Source: Pseudomonas brassicacearum (lineage in GTDB: Bacteria > Pseudomonadota > Gammaproteobacteria > Pseudomonadales > Pseudomonadaceae). From it: a DNA stretch of 64,000 nt. The position numbers and the translations under genes are program-made. The notes beneath the pieces are model-generated. The model had not been told where the DNA came from. It made no database searches and worked only from the letters and a program-made list of their open reading frames with translations. Positions 1-10,490 of the stretch are shown one piece after another (within the stretch, counting starts at the first letter, position 1; each line of letters opens with the position of its first letter). The stretch is taken from contig NZ_MOBJ01000009.1 in the NCBI RefSeq assembly GCF_003732225.1, forward strand, positions 186,001 to 250,000. The letters are read 5' to 3'.

Positions 1-410
1 TGTTGCTCGCCCGGGAAAACTTCGGCTGCGGTTCGAGCCGCGAGCACGCGCCGTGGGCTCTGGAAGAGTACGGCTTCCGCAGCATTATCGCGCCGAGCTA
101 TGCCGACATCTTCTTCAACAACAGCTTCAAGAACGGCTTGCTGCCGATCATCCTGAGCGACGCTGAAGTCGACGAGTTGTTTGCGCAGGTGGAAGCCAAT
201 CCGGGTTACCAGTTGCAGGTCGACTTGCAGGCCCAGACCGTGACCCGTCCTGACGGCAAGGTCCTGAGCTTTGAAATCGATGCTTTCCGCAAACACTGCC
301 TGCTCAACGGTCTGGACGATATCGGCCTGACCTTGCAGGACGCTGATGCGATTGCCACGTTCGAAGCCAAGCACCGCGCCAGCCAGCCATGGTTGTTTCG
401 CGACGCGTGA
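1..410 (+). CDS. leuD: 3-isopropylmalate dehydratase small subunit, 5' end outside window
   Basis: Small subunit of isopropylmalate isomerase, which with LeuC converts 2-isopropylmalate to 3-isopropylmalate in leucine synthesis. The visible part opens in frame at base 3 with the family signature [14 protein letters not shown], which forms part of the substrate-binding swivelling domain, and ends in a normal C-terminus. About 75 N-terminal residues are missing because the window starts inside the gene. leuB follows after one intervening methyltransferase gene, the usual Pseudomonas leuCD-(methyltransferase)-leuB arrangement. Confidence 0.95.
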   Translation, partial: LLARENFGCGSSREHAPWALEEYGFRSIIAPSYADIFFNNSFKNGLLPIILSDAEVDELFAQVEANPGYQLQVDLQAQTVTRPDGKVLSFEIDAFRKHCLLNGLDDIGLTLQDADAIATFEAKHRASQPWLFRDA

Positions 411-443
411 TTGATCCGGCATTTCGGTAGGTAGTATTGGCCT

Positions 444-518
444 CATCGCGAGCAAGCTCGCTCCCACAGGGTTTGTGAACACCTCAATTCCAGTGTGGGA
501 GCGAGCTTGCTCGCGATG
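444..518. repeat. Inverted pair of REP elements
   Basis: Two copies of the pseudomonad REP core (ATCGCGAGCAAGCTCGCTCC and its reverse complement) face each other across about 26 bases between leuD and the methyltransferase gene. Each copy contains its own imperfect palindrome, and the pair could form a long cruciform. Such pairs are mobilised by RAYT transposases; none is encoded in this window. Confidence 0.9.
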
Positions 519-563
519 ACGGCAGCCCAGACAACACAAGACTCACCCCCTAAGGAAGTCGCC

Positions 564-1331
564 ATGACCAGCACTGCCCAGCACAGCGAAGTGGTACAAA
601 AGCAATTCGGTGAACAGGCTGCGGCCTACTTGAGCAGCGCAGTACACGCCCAAGGCACCGAATTCGCACTGCTACAGGCCGAACTCGCAGGTCGCGGTGA
701 TGCGCGGGTGCTGGACCTGGGCTGCGGCGCCGGTCATGTGAGTTTTCATGTGGCGTCCTTGGTGAAAGAAGTAGTGGCCTACGACCTGTCGCAGCAGATG
801 CTCGACGTGGTGGCTGGCGCTGCGGTTGATCGCGGTCTGAGCAACGTGACCACCGTACTCGGCGCGGCGGAACGCCTGCCATTCGCCGATGGCGAGTTCG
901 ATTTCGTGTTCAGCCGTTATTCGGCGCACCATTGGAGCGATCTCGGGCAGGCATTGCGCGAAGTGCGCCGGGTACTCAAGCCGGGCGGGGTGGCAGCGTT
1001 CATTGACGTCTTGTCGCCGGGCAGTCCGTTGTTCGACACTTACCTGCAAAGCGTTGAAGTCCTGCGCGACACCAGCCACGTGCGTGATTATTCCGCCGGC
1101 GAGTGGTTGCGTCAGGTCAGCGAGGCGGGGTTGCATACCCGCAGCACCACGCGCCAACGGCTGCGTCTGGAGTACAACTCCTGGGTCGAGCGCATGCGCA
1201 CACCGCAAGCGTTGCGCGTGGCGATCCGCGAGTTGCAGCAGGCAATGGGCAACGAAGTGCGCGAGTATTTCGAGATAGAGGCCGATGGTTCATTCAGTAC
1301 CGATGTACTGGTGCTGATGGCTGAACGCTAA
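564..1331 (+). CDS. Class I SAM-dependent methyltransferase
   Basis: A 255-residue soluble methyltransferase of the UbiE/Methyltransf_11 type. Motif I, DLGCGAG, lies at residues 51-57 after a short helical N-terminus; an acidic motif II (VVAYDLS) and a post-motif with FDFVFSRYSAHHW follow. The start at 564 is chosen because TAAGGAAG precedes it at good spacing; the in-frame extension upstream only translates the REP element. Its position between leuD and leuB is conserved in Pseudomonas, but the substrate is not deducible, and a role in leucine synthesis is not implied. Confidence 0.88.
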   Translation: MTSTAQHSEVVQKQFGEQAAAYLSSAVHAQGTEFALLQAELAGRGDARVLDLGCGAGHVSFHVASLVKEVVAYDLSQQMLDVVAGAAVDRGLSNVTTVLGAAERLPFADGEFDFVFSRYSAHHWSDLGQALREVRRVLKPGGVAAFIDVLSPGSPLFDTYLQSVEVLRDTSHVRDYSAGEWLRQVSEAGLHTRSTTRQRLRLEYNSWVERMRTPQALRVAIRELQQAMGNEVREYFEIEADGSFSTDVLVLMAER

Positions 1332-1411
1332 GCTCTGAACAATAGCCGCCGAGCGATAGAATTTTTCCGGGCGTGCCTAAAGGGCGCGCCGACTGATGAC
1401 ATGAGGAACGC

Positions 1412-2494
<1,083 letters not shown>

Positions 2495-2561
2495 TCTCTC
2501 TGGCCCCGCTTGTCGCTGATGCCGGCAAGCGAGCCCACTTTTTGTAAAAGGTGTAGTTGCG

Positions 2562-3674
2562 ATGAAACGTGTAGGTCTGATCGGTTGGCGCGGTATGGTC
2601 GGTTCCGTGCTCATGCAGCGGATGCTGGAAGAGCAGGATTTCGATCTTATTGAGCCGGTGTTTTTCACCACTTCCAATGTGGGTGGCCAAGGCCCGTCCG
2701 TGGGTAAGGATATTGCTCCGCTCAAGGACGCTTACAGCATTGAAGAGCTGAAAACCCTCGACGTGATTCTGACCTGCCAGGGTGGCGACTACACCAGCGA
2801 AGTCTTCCCGAAACTGCGCGAAGCCGGCTGGCAGGGTTACTGGATCGACGCCGCTTCCAGCCTGCGCATGCAGGATGACGCGGTTATCGTTCTGGACCCG
2901 GTAAACCGCAAGGTCATCGACCAGCAGCTCGACGCGGGCACCAAGAACTACATCGGCGGCAACTGCACCGTCAGCCTGATGCTGATGGGCCTGGGCGGTC
3001 TGTTCGAAGCCGGTCTGGTGGAGTGGATGAGCGCCATGACCTATCAGGCGGCCTCCGGTGCCGGCGCGCAGAACATGCGTGAACTGATCAAGCAGATGGG
3101 CGCGACTCACGCCGCTGTCGCTGATCAACTGGCTGATCCGGCCAGTGCGATCCTCGACATCGACCGTCGTGTTGCCGAAGCCATGCGCAGCGATGCTTAC
3201 CCGACCGAAAACTTCGGTGTGCCATTGGCCGGTAGCCTGATCCCGTGGATCGACAAGGAACTGCCGAACGGTCAGAGCCGTGAAGAGTGGAAGGCCCAGG
3301 CCGAGACCAACAAGATCCTCGGTCGCTTCAAGAGCCCGATTCCGGTGGACGGTATCTGCGTGCGCATCGGCGCCATGCGCTGCCACAGCCAGGCGCTGAC
3401 CATCAAGCTGAACAAAGACGTGCCGATCGCCGATATCGAAGGGCTGATCAGCCAGCACAACCCGTGGGTCAAACTGGTGCCGAACCAGCGCGAGATCAGC
3501 ATGCAGGAGCTGAGCCCGACCAAGGTTACCGGCACCCTGAACGTACCGGTTGGCCGTCTGCGCAAGCTGAACATGGGCTCGCAGTTCGTCGGCGCTTTCA
3601 CCGTCGGCGACCAGCTGCTGTGGGGCGCAGCCGAACCGCTGCGTCGCATGCTGCGGATTCTGCTGGAGCGTTGA
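2562..3674 (+). CDS. asd: Aspartate-semialdehyde dehydrogenase
   Basis: Reduces aspartyl phosphate to aspartate semialdehyde, the branch point to lysine/diaminopimelate, threonine and methionine. The protein has 370 residues, the normal length of the gamma-proteobacterial Asd type. It opens with the NADP-binding [14 protein letters not shown], and the catalytic cysteine is C135 in [10 protein letters not shown] ribosome site (AAAAGGTG) precedes the start and a strong terminator follows, so transcription probably ends here. It is catalytically competent by motif, unlike the related gene at 3940. Confidence 0.97.
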   Translation: MKRVGLIGWRGMVGSVLMQRMLEEQDFDLIEPVFFTTSNVGGQGPSVGKDIAPLKDAYSIEELKTLDVILTCQGGDYTSEVFPKLREAGWQGYWIDAASSLRMQDDAVIVLDPVNRKVIDQQLDAGTKNYIGGNCTVSLMLMGLGGLFEAGLVEWMSAMTYQAASGAGAQNMRELIKQMGATHAAVADQLADPASAILDIDRRVAEAMRSDAYPTENFGVPLAGSLIPWIDKELPNGQSREEWKAQAETNKILGRFKSPIPVDGICVRIGAMRCHSQALTIKLNKDVPIADIEGLISQHNPWVKLVPNQREISMQELSPTKVTGTLNVPVGRLRKLNMGSQFVGAFTVGDQLLWGAAEPLRRMLRILLER

Positions 3675-3693
3675 TTCGCTGATGTAATGAAAC

Positions 3694-3727
3694 AACCCGC
3701 ATCTCGAAAGAGCTGCGGGTTTTTTTA
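3694..3727 (+). terminator. Rho-independent terminator after asd
   Basis: AACCCGC and GCGGGTT form a stem around a short loop, followed directly by a run of seven T. It lies about 20 bases after the asd stop codon. Confidence 0.9.
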
Positions 3728-3768
3728 TGATTTTTTGTCTGGAGGGCTTTGGTGTCTGTTGGTCTGCC

Positions 3769-3843
3769 ATCGCGAGCAAGCTCGCTCCCACATTGACCGT
3801 GTGAACACTGGAGATCAAATGTGGGAGCGAGCCTGCTCGCGAT
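3769..3843. repeat. Inverted pair of REP elements
   Basis: A second facing pair of REP cores, ATCGCGAGCAAGCTCGCTCC and a variant with CCTGC in the reverse copy, separated by about 25 bases. It sits in the asd-usg spacer just after the asd terminator. Confidence 0.9.
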
Positions 3844-3939
3844 GGCGTCGGCTCGGACACCACATATACCCAGCAGAATTGCCTGTGCACCCACCACCCG
3901 GTAAAGTGCCGCTCCCCCCGTTTCGCCTGAGGTAGAACC

Positions 3940-4950
3940 ATGAGCCAGTCCTTTGATATCGCCGTCGTCGGCGCCACCGGTACTGTCGGCGAAACCCTCG
4001 TCCAGATTCTTGAAGAGCGCGACTTTCCGGTTGCCAACCTGCACCTGCTGGCCAGCAGTGAGTCGGCGGGGCATTCGGTGCCGTTTCGCGGCAAGAACGT
4101 GCGGGTGCGGGAAGTCGACGAATTTGATTTCAGCAAGGTCCAACTGGTGTTCTTCGCCGCCGGCCCTGCGGTCACCCTGAGCTTTGCGCCGCGTGCTACG
4201 GCCGCCGGTTGCGCACTGATCGATTTGTCTGGCGCCTTACCGGCGGAACAAGCACCGCAGGTGGTGCCGGAAGCCAACAGCCAAGTGCTGGCCGGTTTGA
4301 AAAAGCCTTTTCAGGTGAGCAGCCCAAGTGCATCGGCTACCACCCTGGCCGTGGTGCTGGCGCCGCTGCGCGATTTGCTCGACTTGCAGCGAGTGACCGT
4401 CACCGCCAGCCTGGCGGTTTCCGCCCAAGGCCGCGAAGCGGTCACCGAGCTGGCCCGGCAAACGGCTGAACTGCTGAATGTTCGCCCGCTGGAGCCGCGT
4501 TTCTTTGATCGGCAAATGGCCTTCAACCTGCTGGCACAAGTCGGCACGCCGGACGCTCAGGGCCATACACTGCTGGAAAAACGTCTGGTTCGAGAGCTGC
4601 GCGAGGTCATGGCACAGCCTTTATTAAAGATTTCTGTCACTTGCATTCAAGCCCCGGTGTTTTTCGGCGATAGCTTTAGCGTGACCTTGCAGTCAGCCAG
4701 GGCTGTCGACCTGGCGGCAGTGAATGCTGCGCTTGAGGCGGCACCTGGTGTCGAGCTGGTCGAGGCGGGTGACTACCCGACGCCGGTTGGCGATGCGGTA
4801 GGGCAGGACGCGGTCTACGTTGGTCGGGTTCGCAGCGGAGTCGACGACCCGGCGGAACTTAATCTGTGGCTGACGTCAGATAACGTACGCAAAGGCGCGG
4901 CACTCAATGCGGTGCAAGTGGCTGAGCTGTTGATAAAAGACCTTGTGTAA
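3940..4950 (+). CDS. usg: Usg-1-like aspartate-semialdehyde dehydrogenase homologue, probably inactive
   Basis: A 336-residue homologue of Asd with an intact dinucleotide-binding start (VVGATGTVGETLVQIL). The family's catalytic segment NPNCST is replaced by SPSASA at residues 128-133, so the essential cysteine is alanine (A131). This is the known condition of Usg/Asd2 proteins beside asd in Pseudomonas, whose function is unclear. The start is preceded by TGAGGTAG. It lies between asd and fimV, facing the same way. Confidence 0.9.
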   Translation: MSQSFDIAVVGATGTVGETLVQILEERDFPVANLHLLASSESAGHSVPFRGKNVRVREVDEFDFSKVQLVFFAAGPAVTLSFAPRATAAGCALIDLSGALPAEQAPQVVPEANSQVLAGLKKPFQVSSPSASATTLAVVLAPLRDLLDLQRVTVTASLAVSAQGREAVTELARQTAELLNVRPLEPRFFDRQMAFNLLAQVGTPDAQGHTLLEKRLVRELREVMAQPLLKISVTCIQAPVFFGDSFSVTLQSARAVDLAAVNAALEAAPGVELVEAGDYPTPVGDAVGQDAVYVGRVRSGVDDPAELNLWLTSDNVRKGAALNAVQVAELLIKDLV

Positions 4951-5157
4951 AAGATACTTGGCAACAATTTTCAGAATGATTCCAGTCGAGCGATATGCTT
5001 GGCCCGAATGCTGGAGGCGAGCCACCATCAAGGGCTTCCAAGGGCATAAGTGAAAGACGCGCGCGCAGGGACTCTTCGAGACTGCGCGCAATGCCTTACG
5101 GCAGCGGTTATCAACACCTTCTCGCTTGCCGAGGAATGTTCAACAAAGGATGAGGCT

Positions 5158-7797
5158 ATGGTTCAAGTTCGCAAACTGGTGTTAGCAATAGCGGCCGCCT
5201 CGGCGCTGTCCTCCGGTATGGCGCATGCCCTCGGGCTTGGGGAACTGACCCTGAAGTCGACCCTGAACCAGCCCCTGGTGGCAGAGATCGAGCTGCTTGA
5301 CGTCAAGGACCTCACCGCTGCCGAAGTGGTGCCGAGCCTGGCTTCGGCCGACGACTTCGCCAAGGCCGGGGTTGACCGTCAGGCGTTCCTCAATGACCTG
5401 ACGTTCACGCCAGTGCTCAATGCCAGTGGTAAAAGCATCCTGCGGGTGACTTCAAGTCAGCCACTTTCCGAGCCCATGGTGAAATTCCTGGTTCAGGTGA
5501 TGTGGCCAAACGGTCGACTGCTGCGCGATTACAGCGTGCTGCTCGATCCGTCCAAATTCTCGCCGCAAACCGCTGACGCTGCCGCGCACCCCGCGCCGTC
5601 TCAAGCGCCAGCAGTCAACGCACCGGTGACTGGTGCGAGCAAGCCTGCGCAACACATCACCACGCCGCGCGACACCTTGTGGGAAATCGCCGCGAAGGCG
5701 CGCAATGGCGGCTCGATCCAGCAAACCATGCTGGCGATTCAGGCACTGAACCCGGACGCCTTTATCGATGGCAACATCAATCGGCTGAAAACCGGTCAGG
5801 TCCTGCGCCTGCCGGATGCCACGCAAAGCACCAGCCTGGCACAGCCTAAAGCCATTGCCGAAGTCGCCGCGCAGAACACTGCCTGGCGTCAGGGCCGTCG
5901 CTCGGTTCACCGGGCGCAGGCGCAACAGCTTGATGCAACCAAGCGCGGGCATGATGTTGTCGCGCCGCAAGGTGCCGCCAAGGACAGCCTGACTCTGGTT
6001 TCGGCCGAGTCCGGCAAGAAAGGTGGCAAGGGCAAAGCGGGTGATAGCAAAGCCATCAGCAACAAGCTGGCGGTGACCCAGGAAGGCCTCGATACGACCC
6101 GTCGCGACAATGCCGAGCTGAAAAGCCGCATGACGGACTTGCAGAGTCAGCTGGACAAACTCCAGCGCTTGATCGAGCTGAAGAATAATCAACTGGCCAA
6201 GCTGGAGGCGGAAGGCTCGGCAGGTGCTGGTGCTCAACCTTCGGCAGCGATGTCGGCCGATCTGGTCGCCCAGCCTGCTGCGGCGCCAACCCCGGAGGCG
6301 CCCGCGTCTCCTGCGGTAACGCCAGGGGCAACGCCGGCCGCAGTGCCTGCCGAGGCGCCGATTCAGGCAACCCCGGCGGCGAGTGACGAGCAAAAGTACA
6401 ACGAACTGCTGACCAATCCGGTGCTTCTGGGGCTGGTGGGTGGTGGTGCTGTCGTGCTGTTGTTGCTTCTGCTGTTGCTGGCGCGTCGTCGCAAGGCCCA
6501 GCAGGAAGCCGAGAAGCACGTGCGCATGGCCAAGGCATTGGCTGAAGAGTCGGACTTGACTGAAGAGCTCGATCTGCCGGAAAGCAGCTTTGAAGGTCTT
6601 GAGGTTCCGCCGCCAGTCGTCAAGCTTGCAACGCCTCCAGCTCCAGCTCCAGCTCCAGTCGTGGCGCCGGTGGTGGTGACGCCACCGATTGCTGCGCCGT
6701 TGGTAGCGCCTGCGGCCGAGCGCTCGGACGATGTCCTGGCGCAAGCTCAGTCGCACATCAACGCCGGGCGTCTGAATCAGGCGGCCAGTCTGCTCGAAGA
6801 CGGCATCAAGCAAGAGCCGCAACGTAGCGACCTGCGCTTGAAACTGATGGAAGTCTACGGCCAGCAGGGCGATCGCAGTGCGTTCGTGGCGCAAGAGCGT
6901 CAGCTGGTTGCCAATGGCAAAAATCATGCTGACGTTGAACAGCTGAAAAGCCGCTTTCCGGCGATGGTTGCTGTTGCAGCGGTTGGCGGTATTGCCGCCG
7001 CAGCGGTTGCCGCCGAGCTGGATGCGCAATACGTCAAGGACCTGCTGCACGATGAGCCTCAGGCGCCCGCTCCGGCACCTGAAGCCGCACCAGTCCCGGC
7101 ACCTGCCGAGGATGACTTCGACAGCGCCTTCGACCTGAGCCTGGACGATCTGGAAGCTGCATCGCCCGCGGTAGTCGCTCCAGAGCCGGCGCTGGAGCTG
7201 GACGCGTTCCCGCTTGACGACGATCTGAGTTTCGAATCCGTTCTGCAACAGCAGACTGAAGCCAAGGACAGTCTGGATGACTTGTCGGATTTCGACCTGG
7301 ATCTGGGTGGCGATGTGCCGGATTCGACCCTGGCTGATGACGAGTTCCTGCTCAACCTCGACGACGATCTGAAAGATCTGCCAGCGGCCGAGTCGCCTGC
7401 GGTCACAGAGGCGGCGCTTGACGATCTGGAGTTGCCGGCTGATTTCGACTTGTCCCTGGCGGATGAGCTCGATGCTCAAGCCAAGCCTGAGTCGGACGAC
7501 TTCATGTCCGAGCTGGATGATGTCAATGCTGAGCTGGATCGTTTGTCCGGTAGCCTGGAACACCCGGCTATCGCCGAGCCAAGCTTCACCGCTGAAGATG
7601 CGGCGATCGGGATGGATGAGCCTGAGTTTGACTTCCTCGCGGGCACTGACGAGGTCGCGACCAAGCTGGACCTGGCGCAGGCTTACATCGACATGGGTGA
7701 CAACGAAGGCGCGCGGGATATCCTCGATGAGGTGATCAGCGAGGGGAATGACGGTCAGAAGAGCGAAGCCAAGGAAATGCTCGCGCGTATGGCCTGA
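5158..7797 (+). CDS. fimV: FimV, inner-membrane polar hub protein with LysM domain
   Basis: An 879-residue protein that organises the cell pole, type IV pili and twitching. It begins with a signal peptide (to about residue 25, AHA cleavage), followed by the conserved FimV N-domain (LGLGELTLKSTLNQPLVAEI). A LysM peptidoglycan-binding region spans roughly residues 165-221, a coiled coil lies near 300-350, and a Pro/Ala-rich segment and one transmembrane helix near 421-447 come next. A long acidic cytoplasmic region with a TPR-like part and the FimV C-terminal domain (LDLAQAYIDMGDNEGARDIL) closes the protein. The start is set by AAAGGATGAG; upstream in-frame sequence lacks a signal peptide. Confidence 0.95.
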   Translation: MVQVRKLVLAIAAASALSSGMAHALGLGELTLKSTLNQPLVAEIELLDVKDLTAAEVVPSLASADDFAKAGVDRQAFLNDLTFTPVLNASGKSILRVTSSQPLSEPMVKFLVQVMWPNGRLLRDYSVLLDPSKFSPQTADAAAHPAPSQAPAVNAPVTGASKPAQHITTPRDTLWEIAAKARNGGSIQQTMLAIQALNPDAFIDGNINRLKTGQVLRLPDATQSTSLAQPKAIAEVAAQNTAWRQGRRSVHRAQAQQLDATKRGHDVVAPQGAAKDSLTLVSAESGKKGGKGKAGDSKAISNKLAVTQEGLDTTRRDNAELKSRMTDLQSQLDKLQRLIELKNNQLAKLEAEGSAGAGAQPSAAMSADLVAQPAAAPTPEAPASPAVTPGATPAAVPAEAPIQATPAASDEQKYNELLTNPVLLGLVGGGAVVLLLLLLLLARRRKAQQEAEKHVRMAKALAEESDLTEELDLPESSFEGLEVPPPVVKLATPPAPAPAPVVAPVVVTPPIAAPLVAPAAERSDDVLAQAQSHINAGRLNQAASLLEDGIKQEPQRSDLRLKLMEVYGQQGDRSAFVAQERQLVANGKNHADVEQLKSRFPAMVAVAAVGGIAAAAVAAELDAQYVKDLLHDEPQAPAPAPEAAPVPAPAEDDFDSAFDLSLDDLEAASPAVVAPEPALELDAFPLDDDLSFESVLQQQTEAKDSLDDLSDFDLDLGGDVPDSTLADDEFLLNLDDDLKDLPAAESPAVTEAALDDLELPADFDLSLADELDAQAKPESDDFMSELDDVNAELDRLSGSLEHPAIAEPSFTAEDAAIGMDEPEFDFLAGTDEVATKLDLAQAYIDMGDNEGARDILDEVISEGNDGQKSEAKEMLARMA

Positions 7798-7820
7798 TTG
7801 ACCGGTAACGCATAACAAAA

Positions 7821-7852
7821 ACGGCAGCCCATTGAGGCTGCCGTTTTTGTTT
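7821..7852. terminator. Terminator after fimV
   Basis: ACGGCAGCC and GGCTGCCGT form a nine-pair stem with a short loop, with A's before and T's after, so it can stop transcription from both sides. It lies 23 bases after fimV. Confidence 0.88.
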
Positions 7853-7885
7853 TCACAGTGAGGTGATGGCGTTTGTTGGATTGCC

Positions 7886-7910
7886 ATCGCGAGCAGGCTC
7901 GCTCCCACAT
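7886..7910 (-). repeat. Single REP element
   Basis: One copy of the REP core (ATCGCGAGCAGGCTCGCTCC) without a facing partner, just past the 3' end of the peptidase gene that runs toward fimV. Confidence 0.85.
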
Positions 7911-7929
7911 TGGATTTTCATTGGGGCTA

Positions 7930-8589
7930 TCAGGCCAGCAAATCCTCATAAAACGCGCCGAATGGCCGGGTAGGGTGGGCTATCTGGATTTCCAGAATCC
8001 ACAGCCCTACATTCGGACAGGCTTCGAAATTGCCCAGGTCGCCGGCGCGATAGATCGCGTGGGGGAAGTCGCTGACCCTGTGGCCCTTGATATCCAGGTT
8101 TAACACCCAGCCCATGGCGGACGCTTGTTCCTCGGCGTAGCGATACAGCTCCGGGCCGGCGACCCGATGGGTTCGCCAATAGTCCTGGACCTGGTCGAAC
8201 AGGGTTTTTGCGGCCGCTGCACAGGCGATCATTTCCGGGTCGTTGCCGGTGGTGAAGGTGGCACCGGAGTCGCCCTCGTGGCGATCCCACACGACCCCGA
8301 GGTCGATGAAGAAAATATCGTTTTCGCCCAGCACCGGATCGCCGCTCGAGGGCTGCTTGAAAGTTTTCAAGGTGTTCTCGCCGAAGCGGATCTTGGTCGG
8401 GTGCCAGATGCGGTCCATGCCCAGTTCGGTCAGTACTTCAAGCCCCATCAGCAGGGCTTCGGACTCCAGCATGCCGGGTTTGATCCGGCGGACCATTTCA
8501 TCGATGGCTTCCCAGGTCTTGCGTTTGGCGTGGAGCATTCCCTCCAGGCTGTAGGCCAATCCAACGGCTTCCTTTTGTATGGCGCTCAT
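7930..8589 (-). CDS. M24 family metallopeptidase-like protein
   Basis: A 219-residue protein of the creatinase/aminopeptidase P fold. The first two pita-bread metal ligands appear in FFIDLGVVWDRHEGDSGATF (two aspartates about 11 residues apart), and a later metal-site region includes IKGHRVSDFPHAIY. It lacks the N-terminal creatinase domain of Xaa-Pro dipeptidases and is shorter than methionine aminopeptidase. The final glutamate region is WILEIQIAHP. The substrate is unknown. It is the only minus-strand gene between leuD and the tRNA cluster, facing fimV. Confidence 0.82.
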   Translation of the reverse strand: MSAIQKEAVGLAYSLEGMLHAKRKTWEAIDEMVRRIKPGMLESEALLMGLEVLTELGMDRIWHPTKIRFGENTLKTFKQPSSGDPVLGENDIFFIDLGVVWDRHEGDSGATFTTGNDPEMIACAAAAKTLFDQVQDYWRTHRVAGPELYRYAEEQASAMGWVLNLDIKGHRVSDFPHAIYRAGDLGNFEACPNVGLWILEIQIAHPTRPFGAFYEDLLA

Positions 8590-8801
8590 TTATCAGTTCT
8601 CGTCAGGTGTCCGGTCTTCGTTATGTATTTGTCTATATAGCGAAACTGCGGTGGCTCGTGCAAATGACAATTCGTCTGCCGGGGCGCGAACAAAAAACAC
8701 CGTGAACATGGCGTCCCGCCCCGGCGGCCTTATAATGCCCGCCTTTGAGTACATCAGCAGGCTGTCACTCCTTGGCAAATATAGATAACCCGGCCGCCGA
8801 A

Positions 8802-9626
8802 ATGGCGGCCGACGGCTTTTTCCGGATCGCGTTGGGCGTTGAATACAAAGGCTCGCGCTATCGCGGCTGGCAGCGTCAGGCGTCCGGTGTGGCCACCGTG
8901 CAGCAAACCCTTGAAACGGCTCTGTCGAAAGTCGCGGATTCGCCGGTGTCCTTGCACTGTGCGGGTCGCACCGACGCTGGCGTGCACGCCTGTGGTCAGG
9001 TGGTGCATTTCGATACTCAAGTCGACCGCTCGTTGAAGGCCTGGGTCATGGGCGCCAATATCAACTTGCCCCACGACATCAGTGTCAGCTGGGCCAAGGT
9101 CATGCCGGCGGATTTTCATGCGCGTTTCAAGGCGATTGCCCGTCGTTACCGTTATGTAATCTACAACGATCAGATCCGCCCGGCGCACCTCAACGAAGAG
9201 GTCACCTGGAATCACCGACCGCTGGATGTCCAGCGCATGGCCGAGGCGGCGCAGTATCTGGTCGGCACCCACGATTTCAGCGCCTTCCGCGCCGGTCAGT
9301 GTCAGGCCAAGTCGCCGATCAAGGAAATCCATCACCTGCGGGTTACCCTGCACGGCAAGATGATCGTGCTGGATATTCGCGCCAGCGCGTTCCTGCACCA
9401 CATGGTGCGCAATATCGCCGGCGTGCTGATGACCATCGGTGCTGGCGAGCGTCCGGTGGAATGGGCTCGGGAAGTGCTGGAAAGCCGGATTCGCCGTACC
9501 GGCGGCGTCACGGCCCATCCATTCGGGTTGTACCTGGTGCAGGTCGAGTATCGCGATGAGTTCCCGTTGCCCGAGCGTTACATCGGTCCGCACTTCCTGA
9601 CCGGCTTCTCGGAACTTGACGGCTGA
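8802..9626 (+). CDS. truA: tRNA pseudouridine(38-40) synthase
   Basis: Makes pseudouridine at positions 38-40 of the tRNA anticodon arm. The catalytic aspartate is D58 in GRTDAGVHACGQVVHF, counting from the ATG at 8802. The conserved ALGVEYKGSRYRGWQRQ lies at the N-terminus. No convincing ribosome site precedes the ATG; in-frame TTG codons at 8772 and 8745 could add 10-19 residues. The 5' side overlaps no other gene, so the exact start is uncertain. trpF follows 63 bases later, a conserved Pseudomonas order. Confidence 0.93.
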   Translation: MAADGFFRIALGVEYKGSRYRGWQRQASGVATVQQTLETALSKVADSPVSLHCAGRTDAGVHACGQVVHFDTQVDRSLKAWVMGANINLPHDISVSWAKVMPADFHARFKAIARRYRYVIYNDQIRPAHLNEEVTWNHRPLDVQRMAEAAQYLVGTHDFSAFRAGQCQAKSPIKEIHHLRVTLHGKMIVLDIRASAFLHHMVRNIAGVLMTIGAGERPVEWAREVLESRIRRTGGVTAHPFGLYLVQVEYRDEFPLPERYIGPHFLTGFSELDG

Positions 9627-9689
9627 CGCCCTCGAATGCATTTGCTACCATCCGGGACTTCCCCGGATTTGCCCTGAGGTTCAAACGAC

Positions 9690-10316
9690 ATGTCAGCCGT
9701 TCGCAGCAAAATTTGTGGGATTACCCGCATTGAAGATGCGTTGGCAGCCGTCGATGCCGGGGCGGACGCGATTGGTTTTGTGTTCTATGCCAAAAGCCCG
9801 CGGGCGGTGACGGTGCAGCAGGCTCGGGCGATCATCGCCGCGTTGCCGCCATTCGTGACCACGGTGGGTTTGTTCGTCAACGCCAGCCGTTGCGAGCTCG
9901 GTGAGATTCTCGACGCGGTGCCGCTGGATCTGTTGCAGTTTCATGGCGACGAAACCCCGGCCGATTGCGAGGGTTACCATCGGCCGTATATCAAGGCGTT
10001 GCGGGTCAAGGCGGGCGACGACATCGCTGCCAGCTGCGATGCCTACGCTAAAGCCAGCGGCATTTTGCTCGATACCTATGTCGAAGGTGTTCCCGGCGGA
10101 ACCGGCGAGGCTTTTGACTGGTCATTGATACCGCAAGGATTGAGCAAACCGATCATCCTCGCCGGTGGGCTGTCGCCGGCCAATGTGGCCGAGGCCATTG
10201 CCCGGGTTCACCCCTACGCGGTGGACGTCAGTGGTGGGGTAGAGCAGAGCAAGGGCATCAAGGATCACGCGAAGATTCGCGCATTTATCAAGGCTGTACG
10301 CAGTAGCTCGATGTGA
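9690..10316 (+). CDS. trpF: Phosphoribosylanthranilate isomerase
   Basis: Third committed step of tryptophan synthesis: Amadori rearrangement of phosphoribosylanthranilate to CdRP. The 208-residue single TIM barrel has the catalytic cysteine in [13 protein letters not shown] near the N-terminus and the aspartate in [19 protein letters not shown]. The phosphate-binding [11 protein letters not shown] is followed by AVDVSGGVE near the C-terminus. A CCCTGAGG stretch precedes the start. It stands apart from the other trp genes, as usual in pseudomonads. Confidence 0.96.
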   Translation: MSAVRSKICGITRIEDALAAVDAGADAIGFVFYAKSPRAVTVQQARAIIAALPPFVTTVGLFVNASRCELGEILDAVPLDLLQFHGDETPADCEGYHRPYIKALRVKAGDDIAASCDAYAKASGILLDTYVEGVPGGTGEAFDWSLIPQGLSKPIILAGGLSPANVAEAIARVHPYAVDVSGGVEQSKGIKDHAKIRAFIKAVRSSSM

Positions 10317-10490
10317 CGGCTGGCAGACTGCCGCCGTCCACAGGCATGGCTGAGGGTTTTTGGGTTGTACGAAGGTCAGTCTTGCTGACCCGGCAATCCA
10401 GATCATTGCCGCACACATGAATTTAGCTCAAGGGCATACGCGGGGCTGCGAACCAAAGCGTTCGGGCCGCCGGTACTGGAGAAAGAAAGC

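Noticed and set aside
5452..7908. An 818-codon minus-strand frame opposite fimV
   Set aside because: Low-complexity Arg/Gln-rich translation, a known artefact of reading repetitive GC-rich genes backward.
7755..7949. Frames beginning MGASLLAM or similar near REP elements
   Set aside because: They translate the REP core itself, a common false start in Pseudomonas.
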